From assembly GCA_030648135.1 (NCBI GenBank), contig JAUSIF010000275.1, positions 1 through 14,212 on the forward strand: a DNA stretch of 14,212 bases, written 5' to 3'. Positions 7,734 to 13,402 of this stretch are shown here, piece by piece. Positions within the stretch are counted from its first letter, which is position 1, and each line of letters begins with the position of its first letter. The stretch is from Xanthobacteraceae bacterium. GTDB taxonomy: Bacteria > Pseudomonadota > Alphaproteobacteria > Rhizobiales > Xanthobacteraceae. The notes below the pieces were generated by a model. It saw only the letters and a program-made list of their open reading frames with translations, was not told the DNA's origin and made no database searches. Both the position numbers and the translations under genes were made by a program.

Positions 7734-7775
7734 CGCCAGGTCGCTCCGACCGGCGGTCCGTCCGGGATGCGAGCC

Positions 7776-8303
7776 ATGTTCCTGCGCCGCGGTCAACGCC
7801 GAGAACGGCAGGCGACCATCGAACGGCTCTATGGCGCGATCGTGACGCAGGCGCGTTTACCCATCTTCTATACCGTGTTGGCGGTGCCCGATACGGTCGA
7901 GGGCCGTTTCGAGCTCATCATCCTGCACATTCATCTCCTGTTCCGGCGGCTCGCGCGCGAACCGGAAGCCAGCCGGGCGATCAGCCAGGAAGTGTTCGAC
8001 CTGTTCTTCGAGGACATGGACGCGAGCCTGCGCGAGCTCGGCATCGGCGACCTGGCGGTGCCGCGCAAGATGCGCGCCATGGGCGAGGCGTTCTATGGCC
8101 GCGCCGGCGCCTATGAAGCAGCGCTCGCCGAGCCCGGCGATACGGCACTTGCCGCGGCGCTTCACCGCAATGTCTATGCTGGCGGCGGCGCCGAAGCGGT
8201 GGCGCGGCGGCTGGCGGGCTACGTGCGGAATGCGGATCGGGCGCTGGCCGGGCAGGATGCCGCCACGATCGCCGGCGGCGCGCCGGTGTTTCCGCCGCCC
8301 TAG
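7776..8303 (+). CDS. Ubiquinol-cytochrome c chaperone family protein (CBP3-like)
   Basis: 175 residues from ATG 7776. The protein matches the ubiquinol-cytochrome c chaperone family (yeast Cbp3/human UQCC1 homologues): RLYGAIVTQARLPIFYTVL near the N-terminus, then TVEGRFELIILHIHLLFRRL, QEVFDLFFEDMDASLRELG and the VPRKMRAMGEAFYGRAGAYE block. The mitochondrial relatives assist cytochrome b synthesis and bc1 complex assembly; the bacterial role is inferred. Start choice is uncertain: ATGs also exist at 7719 and 7767, but conserved sequence begins at FLRRGQRRERQATIERLYG and the region upstream appears to hold promoters. The stop codon TAG at 8301-8303 is also the first three bases of a palindromic repeat, so the PVFPPP tail may have been cut or set by that insertion. 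Confidence 0.88.
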   Translation: MFLRRGQRRERQATIERLYGAIVTQARLPIFYTVLAVPDTVEGRFELIILHIHLLFRRLAREPEASRAISQEVFDLFFEDMDASLRELGIGDLAVPRKMRAMGEAFYGRAGAYEAALAEPGDTALAAALHRNVYAGGGAEAVARRLAGYVRNADRALAGQDAATIAGGAPVFPPP

Positions 8304-8390
8304 CGCGCGATCGGCAAAAGTGGGTACCGGTTTTGCGGACGCAATCAAGCTTGCGCAGATTGCGTAGACTGATCTGCGGCTCGCGCGCTA
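8301..8390. repeat. Palindromic intergenic element, copy 1 (10-bp terminal inverted repeats)
   Basis: The 90-base unit is bounded by perfect 10-bp inverted repeats: TAGCGCGCGA (8301-8310) and TCGCGCGCTA (8381-8390). Inside are a hairpin GCAAAA (8314-8319)/TTTTGC (8331-8336) around GTGGGTACCGG, and two overlapping, mutually exclusive stems: CGCAATC (8340-8346)/GATTGCG (8358-8364), and CGCAGAT (8354-8360)/ATCTGCG (8372-8378). The AAAGTGGGTACCGGTTTT core matches a family I recall as abundant between genes in Hyphomicrobiales. No coding potential is seen. It begins on the stop codon of the preceding gene. Confidence 0.75.
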
Positions 8391-8402
8391 ACTTATTAAT
8401 CT

Positions 8403-8453
8403 GGCGCATTTTCTTACGGCGAACCGGTTCCCACTTCGCCAGAAAATGCGCTA
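8403..8453. repeat. Palindromic intergenic element, copy 2 (inverted relative to copy 1)
   Basis: Nested inverted repeats: outer arms GCGCATTTTCT (8404-8414) and AGAAAATGCGC (8441-8451), inner arms GGCGAA (8418-8423) and TTCGCC (8435-8440), and the central palindrome AACCGGTT (8422-8429). Read on the minus strand it gives TAGCGC followed by AAGTGGGAACCGGTT, matching the end and core of copy 1 in opposite orientation. It could fold as a long hairpin in RNA. The ribosome-binding AAGGAG of the DUF177 gene starts at its right edge. Confidence 0.75.
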
Positions 8454-8466
8454 AGGAGCTTGACCG

Positions 8467-9003
8467 ATGCCTGACGAGCTGGCCTGGACCCATCCGGTCA
8501 TGGTCGCCGATTTGCCGGAACAGGGCATCGACCTCGAACTCGTGCCCGAGGAGACCAACCGCGCCTCGCTCGCCCGCCATGCTGGCGTCCTTGCCGTGCC
8601 CAGACTGGTGGCGCGGCTGAACCTCGTGCCCGAAGGTCGCGGCGGCGCCATGGTCGAAGGCACGCTGGAGGCGACGGTGCGGCAGGCCTGCGTGGTCAGC
8701 CTGGAGCCGTTCGACCAAGCGATCGTCGAACCGATCTCGCTGCGCTTCGTGCCGGCCGAGAGGTTGACGTCGGACAGAGCAGGAGCCATCGATGCCGGCC
8801 AAGCCGGCGCGCCCGATCCCTTGATCGGGGGCAAAATCGATCTCGCCGCGGTGGTCGCCGAATTCCTGGCGCTCGCGATCGACCCCTATCCGTGCAAGCC
8901 GGGCGCGGTCTTCACCCCGCCGCCCGAAAGCGAGGCCGCCGGGCGGCCCACGGCCTTCGCGGCGCTCGAAAAACTCAAAGCCGGCAAGGACAAAAAGGGC
9001 TGA
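8467..9003 (+). CDS. DUF177 / YceD family protein
   Basis: 178 residues. Family features include an N-terminal beta-rich part (ARLNLVPEGRGGAMVEGTLEA), the central VRQACVVSLEPF motif (usually a Cys-containing R-x-C-V/T-x-x-L-x-x-F block), and the acidic to DPYPCKPGAVF segment near residue 140-150, with a Lys-rich tail (LEKLKAGKDKKG). YceD in E. coli is linked to 23S rRNA accumulation and its gene is commonly next to rpmF and plsX; here rpmF is not between DUF177 and plsX, which is the usual alphaproteobacterial state. AAGGAG at 8453-8458 gives a good ribosome-binding site and comes from the junction with the palindromic repeat. Function in this organism is not established; likely ribosome- or rRNA-related. 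Confidence 0.88.
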   Translation: MPDELAWTHPVMVADLPEQGIDLELVPEETNRASLARHAGVLAVPRLVARLNLVPEGRGGAMVEGTLEATVRQACVVSLEPFDQAIVEPISLRFVPAERLTSDRAGAIDAGQAGAPDPLIGGKIDLAAVVAEFLALAIDPYPCKPGAVFTPPPESEAAGRPTAFAALEKLKAGKDKKG

Positions 9004-9027
9004 ATTCCGACGGTCAATTGCGGGCTG

Positions 9028-9080
9028 TTGTGTCCCCGGCGCGAAGCGGTATTGTCGCCCGGCACCGGCCTAGGCCGGGC
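9028..9080 (+). promoter_or_regulatory. Candidate promoter and leader hairpin upstream of plsX
   Basis: TTGTGT (9028-9033) and TATTGT (9050-9055) are separated by 16 bases and could form a sigma-70-type promoter. Immediately after is GCCCGGC (9057-9063)/GCCGGGC (9074-9080), a 7-bp stem that also contains the perfect 14-base palindrome CCGGCCTAGGCCGG. No U-tract follows, so it does not look like a terminator. Placement in the 123-base gap suggests a separate plsX-fabH transcription start or an operator. Confidence 0.35.
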
Positions 9081-9126
9081 AATCCGCCACCCGTGAGGCT
9101 GGGCCGCCAGGCCCCCGACTCCTTGA

Positions 9127-10185
9127 ATGACCCGACCGGTGCGTATCGCGCTCGATGCCATGGGAGGCGATCACGGCCCGGCCGTGGCCGTGCCCGGCGC
9201 CGCCATTGCGGCCGGCCGGCATCCCGATGCGGAATTCATCCTGTTCGGTGACAGGGCCGTTCTCGATCCGCTGGTGAGCGAGCAGCCGCGGTTAGAGCCG
9301 GTCGCGCGGATCGTGCATACCGACGTCGCGGTGAGCATGGATGCGAAGCCGAGCCAGGCGCTGCGTCATGGCCGCCGGCGCTCTTCCATGTGGCTCGCCA
9401 TCGAAGCGGTGAAGCAGGGCACTGCCGACCTCGCGGTCTCGGCCGGCAATACCGGCGCGCTGATGGTGATGGCGAAATTATGCCTGAAGACCATGGCCGG
9501 CATCGACCGGCCGGCGATCGCCGCGGTCTGGCCGACGCTGCGCGGCGAGAGCATCGTGCTCGATCTCGGCGCCTCGATCGGAGCCGACGCGCATCAGCTG
9601 GTCGACATGGCGGTCATGGGCGCCGCCATGGCGCGGATCGTGTTCGATCTGGAGCGGCCGACGGTCGGCCTCCTCAATGTGGGGGTCGAGGAGATCAAGG
9701 GCGTCGAGGAAGTTCGCGAGGCGGGACGCATCCTGCGCGAGCTCGATCTGCGCGATTTCGAATATCATGGCTTCGTCGAGGGCGACGATATCGGCAAGGG
9801 TACCGTCGACGTGGTGGTGACCGAAGGCTTCGCCGGCAATATCGCGCTCAAAACGGCGGAAGGCACCGCGCGCCAGCTCGCCGCGTATCTGCGTTCCGCC
9901 ATGAGCCGCACCCTCAGAGCCAGGCTCGGCTATCTGCTCGCGCGCGGGGCGCTGCGCATGGTTTGGGAAAAGGTCGATCCGCGCAAGGTCAACGGCGGGC
10001 TGTTCCTCGGTCTCAACGGCGTCGTGGTCAAGAGTCACGGCGGCGCCGACGCGGAAGGTTTTGCGAGCGCCATCGATCTCGGCTACGACGTCGCCCGCCA
10101 CGAGCTGGTCGCGCGCATCGGTAAAAGTCTCGCGCGCTCGGAAATCCGGATGCACTCGGCTGCTGCCGGCGAGGTCGTGTCGTGA
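9127..10185 (+). CDS. plsX: Phosphate acyltransferase PlsX
   Basis: 352 residues, family-normal. Conserved segments: VRIALDAMGGDHGPAVAVPGA at the N-terminus, SMDAKPSQALR (about 65-75), DLAVSAGNTGALMVMA, VLDLGASIGADAHQLVDMAVMG, VGLLNVGVEEIKG, DDIGKGTVDVVVTEGFAGNIALK, and the C-terminal LFLGLNGVVVKSHGGAD. PlsX makes acyl-phosphate from acyl-ACP, feeding PlsY for phospholipid synthesis at the membrane. The ATG at 9127 is required by the MTRPVRIALDAMGGD N-terminus; the upstream ribosome-binding site is weak (CTCCTTGA). The last codons overlap the fabH GTG (GTGA), so the two are translationally coupled, as in many bacteria. Confidence 0.96.
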   Translation: MTRPVRIALDAMGGDHGPAVAVPGAAIAAGRHPDAEFILFGDRAVLDPLVSEQPRLEPVARIVHTDVAVSMDAKPSQALRHGRRRSSMWLAIEAVKQGTADLAVSAGNTGALMVMAKLCLKTMAGIDRPAIAAVWPTLRGESIVLDLGASIGADAHQLVDMAVMGAAMARIVFDLERPTVGLLNVGVEEIKGVEEVREAGRILRELDLRDFEYHGFVEGDDIGKGTVDVVVTEGFAGNIALKTAEGTARQLAAYLRSAMSRTLRARLGYLLARGALRMVWEKVDPRKVNGGLFLGLNGVVVKSHGGADAEGFASAIDLGYDVARHELVARIGKSLARSEIRMHSAAAGEVVS

Positions 10186-11159
10186 GCATCCGGCGTTCGA
10201 TCGTCCGCGGCGTCGGCGGCTATCTGCCGGCGCGGGTGATGACCAACCAGGAGCTCGCCAGCAAGGTCGATACCTCCGACGAGTGGATCGTCCAGCGCAC
10301 CGGCATCCACGAGCGCAGAATCGCGGCCGCGGGCGAGACCACCTCCGACCTCGGGCTCGCCGCGGCGCGTGCCGCACTCGCCGATGCGGGCATGAGCGCC
10401 GACGCGGTCGATCTGATCGTGCTCGCGACCTCGACGCCGGATCAGACCTTTCCGGCCAGCGCGGTGACGATCCAGGCCAAGCTCGGCATCACCCGTGGTG
10501 CCGCCTTCGACCTGCAGGCGGTGTGCTCGGGCTTCGTGTTCGGGCTCGCGACCGCCGACCGCTTTCTCGTCGCCGGCGATTTCAAATGCGCGCTGGTGAT
10601 CGGCGCCGAGACCTTCTCCCGCATCCTCGACTGGAACGATCGCAGCACCTGCGTGCTGTTCGGAGACGGCGCCGGGGCGATTGTGCTGGAGGCGGCCGAG
10701 CAGCCCGGCCAGCGCACCGACCGCGGCGTGCTCACCACCCATCTGCGCTCGGACGGGCGCTATCGCTCGAAGCTCTATGTCGACGGCGGCCCGTCGTCCA
10801 CCGGTACCATCGGGCATTTGCGCATGGAGGGGCGCGAGGTCTTCCGCCACGCGGTCGGCATGATCACCGACGTGGTCGAGGACGCCTTCAAGGCGACCGG
10901 GTATGGAGCCAAGGATATCGACTGGTTCGTGCCGCATCAGGCCAACAAGCGGATCATCGACGGCAGCGCCCACAAACTCGGCATTGCGCCTGAAAAGGTC
11001 GTCTCCACGGTCGATCGCCACGGTAATACCTCGGCCGCCTCGATCCCGCTGGCGCTGGCCGATGCCTGCGCCGACCGGCGGATCAAGCCCGGCCACCTCG
11101 TGCTGTTGGAGGCGATGGGCGGAGGCTTTACTTGGGCTTCGGCGCTGATCCGCTGGTGA
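10182..11159 (+). CDS. fabH: Beta-ketoacyl-ACP synthase III (FabH)
   Basis: 325 residues from a GTG start that overlaps the plsX stop. The thiolase-fold catalytic triad is complete: Cys115 in DLQAVCSGF, His252 in VPHQANKRI and Asn282 in HGNTSAAS. Other marks are DTSDEWIVQRTGI near the N-terminus, LFGDGAGAIVLE (about 159-170) and the C-terminal LLEAMGGGFTWASALIRW. FabH condenses acetyl-CoA with malonyl-ACP to start fatty acid chains; with plsX this places fatty acid initiation and phospholipid precursor formation on one transcript. The GTG is preferred because the N-terminus MSIRRSIVRGVGGYLP aligns with the family; no stronger start is nearby. Confidence 0.97.
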   Translation: MSIRRSIVRGVGGYLPARVMTNQELASKVDTSDEWIVQRTGIHERRIAAAGETTSDLGLAAARAALADAGMSADAVDLIVLATSTPDQTFPASAVTIQAKLGITRGAAFDLQAVCSGFVFGLATADRFLVAGDFKCALVIGAETFSRILDWNDRSTCVLFGDGAGAIVLEAAEQPGQRTDRGVLTTHLRSDGRYRSKLYVDGGPSSTGTIGHLRMEGREVFRHAVGMITDVVEDAFKATGYGAKDIDWFVPHQANKRIIDGSAHKLGIAPEKVVSTVDRHGNTSAASIPLALADACADRRIKPGHLVLLEAMGGGFTWASALIRW

Positions 11160-11165
11160 GTCTGG

Positions 11166-11194
11166 TTGACCGCGCCGCCTGAGCCGAATATCGT
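11166..11194 (+). promoter_or_regulatory. Candidate sigma-70 promoter for ihfA
   Basis: TTGACC (11166-11171) and TATCGT (11189-11194) are separated by exactly 17 bases, a good match to a vegetative promoter. Transcription would begin near 11201, about 45 bases before the ihfA ATG. It starts just past the fabH stop, implying that ihfA has its own promoter even if there is read-through from fabH. Confidence 0.5.
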
Positions 11195-11245
11195 TTGAAA
11201 TTCAGAATGATAGTTGCATTGCCGAAACGGCGGGGGGAGACGGCG

Positions 11246-11557
11246 ATGGCGGCAAAAACGGTTACACGTGCGGATTTGAGCGAGGTGGTCTATCAAAAGG
11301 TCGGGCTCTCGCGCACCGAGTCGGCGGCACTTGTCGAGCTGGTGTTACATGAGATTACCGACAGCCTCGCCAAAGGTGAAAACGTGAAGCTGTCTTCGTT
11401 CGGCTCTTTTATCGTGCGACAAAAGGGTCGGCGAATCGGACGCAATCCGAAGACCGGCGAGGAGGTTCCGATCGAGCCGCGCCGGGTGATGGTGTTCAAG
11501 CCTTCGAACATCCTGAAGAGTCGGATCAACGACCGTCACGACGGCAGGAAACGTTGA
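11246..11557 (+). CDS. ihfA: Integration host factor subunit alpha
   Basis: 103 residues from ATG 11246 (MAAKTVTRADLSEVVYQKVG). The HU/IHF fold is clear: two N-terminal helices, then LSSFGSFIVRQKGRRIGRN and the DNA-binding arm PKTGEEVPIEPRRVMVFKPS with the conserved Pro at the intercalating tip (N-P-K-T-G-E). IHF is a heterodimer with IhfB that bends DNA strongly and acts in transcription, recombination and replication. The frame extends upstream to an ATG at 11195, but those 17 codons include the predicted leader, while GGGGGGAGA lies just before 11246 and the family begins there. fabH is upstream and a MerR-like gene downstream (38-base gap), a common alphaproteobacterial order. Confidence 0.95.
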   Translation: MAAKTVTRADLSEVVYQKVGLSRTESAALVELVLHEITDSLAKGENVKLSSFGSFIVRQKGRRIGRNPKTGEEVPIEPRRVMVFKPSNILKSRINDRHDGRKR

Positions 11558-11595
11558 GAGCTGTTGCAACGTCGATAGCGTTGTAGGAAGCGGAT

Positions 11596-12300
11596 GTGGA
11601 GAAAGGGCCGGACGCCTTTCGCACCATCAGCGAGGTCGCCGAAGACCTCGATCTGCCCCAGCATGTGCTGCGCTTCTGGGAAACGCGGTTCGCGCAAATC
11701 AAACCGCTGAAGCGCGGCGGCGGCCGGCGCTATTACCGGCCCGACGACGTCGATCTCCTGCGCGGCATCCGCCATCTGCTCTATGGCGAGGGCTATACCA
11801 TCCGCGGCGTGCAGCAGATCCTGCGCGAGCAGGGCGTGCGCCACGTGCAGTCGGTCGGGCAGGCGGTGGAGAGCGAAGCGGCGCGCTCCATTCCGGCCTA
11901 TCCCGATAGCGGCCATCCTGGCGCGGAGCGCGAACGTGGAGAGCCGGCGGCGCGGGGAACCGGCGCCGGTATTCTCGACCTGTTGCCCACGCTCAGATCC
12001 TCGCGCGGGGCCACGCCCGAGCTGCCACGGGTGGTCGAGGTCCCGATTCCGCGGGCGCCGTCGGGGTCCTCCCCGGCAGGGGAGGAAGACATTCCGCCGT
12101 TTCCGTTCCGCCAGTCTGGTTCCGCGCCGCACGAGCCGCTCGCCGGAAGCCGCCATGGCGCCGGCGCGCGGGCGCATCCGCTCGCGGCCGGCGAAAACCC
12201 GCGGCTCACGCCGGAGGCGATCCGGTTGCTCAAGGCGACGCTCTATGAACTCGGCGAATGCCGCCGCATGCTCGACCATATGCGCGACGAGGAATCCTGA
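11596..12300 (+). CDS. MerR family transcriptional regulator
   Basis: 234 residues starting at GTG 11596, with AGGAAG (11585-11590) upstream. Residues about 10-77 form a MerR-type winged helix: RTISEVAEDLDLPQHVLRFW (HTH), then GGGRRYYRPDDVDLLRGIRHLLY (wing and second helix) and GYTIRGVQQILREQ. From about 90 to 200 the sequence is rich in Gly, Pro, Ala and Arg and looks disordered; residues 204-234 form a likely helix (LTPEAIRLLKATLYELGECR). No metal-binding Cys pair typical of metal sensors is evident, so the effector is unknown. Genes of this kind follow ihfA in many Hyphomicrobiales; the target is not shown by the sequence. An ATG at 11594 is out of frame. Confidence 0.88.
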   Translation: MEKGPDAFRTISEVAEDLDLPQHVLRFWETRFAQIKPLKRGGGRRYYRPDDVDLLRGIRHLLYGEGYTIRGVQQILREQGVRHVQSVGQAVESEAARSIPAYPDSGHPGAERERGEPAARGTGAGILDLLPTLRSSRGATPELPRVVEVPIPRAPSGSSPAGEEDIPPFPFRQSGSAPHEPLAGSRHGAGARAHPLAAGENPRLTPEAIRLLKATLYELGECRRMLDHMRDEES

Positions 12301-12493
12301 GCGGCGCCGCTTATTTCAGCGGAAGTGCTGCGATCAATCGCGGAGCGGCGGGGCGTCGGCAAGGAATCCAAAAAAAACTGGTCGGAAAAGCAGTGGCCGG
12401 TAAATGCCGGTTCATGACCCTTGTCGGATACATTCCAGAGTCCTAGTGCTGAACCGGAGAACCATAAAATGGCGTCACAACACGCTTCCTGTT

Positions 12494-12535
12494 GGAACCA
12501 ACGCGAACCGGGAACGGTTTAAGAGTATGAACGTT
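12494..12535 (+). promoter_or_regulatory. Two candidate sigma-EcfG (general stress) promoter motifs
   Basis: Motif A is GGAAC (12494-12498), 16 bases, then CGGTT (12515-12519). Motif B is GGAAC (12511-12515), exactly 16 bases, then CGTT (12532-12535). The published alphaproteobacterial general-stress consensus is GGAAC-N16/17-CGTT, so B is exact and A is near. B overlaps the regulator ATG at 12527, and A would start transcription close to that ATG, so a leaderless transcript is possible. A small stem AACCG (12506-12510)/CGGTT (12515-12519) overlaps both. This is sequence inference only. Confidence 0.4.
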
Positions 12536-13249
12536 TTACCAAATTGGCCCTGCAATCGGCTTTTACTCGCCCTGCCAGCCCGCAATCTCAAGCAGCTTAT
12601 GCCGGAGCTTGAACACATTGCATGCCAACGCGGGCAGGTCCTGATGGACGCTGATAGTTCGCTCGACCATGTATTCTTCCCCGACAGCGGTGTCGTCTCG
12701 GTGGTGGCGGTTTATTCGGACGGCAGTATCATCGAGATGGCAACGATCGGTCGGGAGGGTTGCACCGGCGTGCAAGCCGTCTTCGGTGCCAAGAGTTCCT
12801 CCATCCGGCTTCTCGTCCAAATCCCGGGGAGCGCAGCAAGAATGTCGCGCGCGGCGTTCACACGCGCCATGGGGTCGATGCCGTCCTTCCGAAGTCTCAT
12901 GTACGCTTACGTCCACGCCTTCCTCGAGCAGGTCATGGTGTCGGTAGCGTGCAACGGTGCGCACAGCCTCAAGCAGCGGCTGGCGCGTTGGCTGCTCATG
13001 ATGCGTGATCGCGCTGACGAAGACGTGCTGCCGATCACTCAGGACCTGCTCGCCGAAATGCTGGGCGTGCAGAGGCCTACCATTACGAATGCTGCCCGGG
13101 AGTTGGAAGCTGCCGGTTTGATTGCGCGCGGCCGAAGGCAAGTCACGATACTCAATCGGCAGGGCCTGACGAAGGCATCGTGTGAATGTTATCAGTTGGT
13201 GCGGACGCGCGTCGCTTTTCACCTTCCCAAAACATACCCGGAAAAATGA
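12527..13249 (+). CDS. Crp/Fnr-superfamily transcriptional regulator
   Basis: 240 residues from ATG 12527. Residues about 10-115 form a cyclic-nucleotide-binding-like beta barrel (NRLLLALPARNLKQLMPELE, DHVFFPDSGVVSVV, EMATIGREGCTGVQAVFG). A dimer helix follows (about 120-160, HSLKQRLARWLLMMRDR), then a Crp-type HTH (about 166-205, LPITQDLLAEMLGVQRPTIT, ELEAAGLI). The phosphate-binding cassette of cAMP-CRP (GE..L..RSA) is not seen and the Cys residues do not form an Fnr cluster pattern, so the signal is unknown. The frame extends upstream to 12404, but conservation is not apparent there; 12527 fits the family, although its ribosome-binding site is poor (AAGAG too close). GC is lower than in the genes before it. 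A HisKA_2-type kinase follows. Confidence 0.86.
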   Translation: MNVLPNWPCNRLLLALPARNLKQLMPELEHIACQRGQVLMDADSSLDHVFFPDSGVVSVVAVYSDGSIIEMATIGREGCTGVQAVFGAKSSSIRLLVQIPGSAARMSRAAFTRAMGSMPSFRSLMYAYVHAFLEQVMVSVACNGAHSLKQRLARWLLMMRDRADEDVLPITQDLLAEMLGVQRPTITNAARELEAAGLIARGRRQVTILNRQGLTKASCECYQLVRTRVAFHLPKTYPEK

Positions 13250-13262
13250 AGTTTCCACCGTA

Positions 13263-13282
13263 TCGGTAATGTACATTACCGA
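13263..13282. promoter_or_regulatory. Perfect 20-bp palindrome, candidate operator
   Basis: TCGGTAATGTACATTACCGA reads identically on both strands. It lies 14 bases after the regulator stop and 120 bases before the kinase start. The inner GTAAT-N4-ATTAC has the same 5-4-5 geometry as Fnr/FixK-type boxes (TTGAT-N4-ATCAA) but different half-site bases. No U-tract follows, so it is not a standard terminator. A dimeric regulator, perhaps the adjacent Crp/Fnr-like protein, is the simplest candidate binder; this is inference. Confidence 0.5.
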
Positions 13283-13402
13283 CAACACACACAATTTGCT
13301 CATTATCAGGACTGGCGGGAGGCGGAGGTGGCCTCTCTGGCAGGATCGTATTCTTGCTGTCGAAGATGCGCCCCGTCAGCAGAAGGTACGCTGGAGCCGG
13401 CC

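Noticed and set aside
10083..11096. 337-codon minus-strand open frame opposite fabH
   Set aside because: FabH has an intact catalytic triad on the plus strand; the antisense frame has shadow composition and no domain.
12404..12526. 41-residue N-terminal extension of the Crp/Fnr-like protein
   Set aside because: Basic, non-conserved-looking residues without a ribosome-binding site; family similarity begins just after 12527. Not fully excluded, because the ribosome-binding site at 12527 is also poor.
12301..12526. tRNA-Pro gene or intrinsic terminator after the MerR-like gene
   Set aside because: No cloverleaf or TTCGAATCC-type T-arm is visible; only small inverted repeats (AGCGGCGCCGCT at 12300-12311, CCGCT/AGCGG at 12307-12322) without a U-tract, plus an A8 run near 12370.
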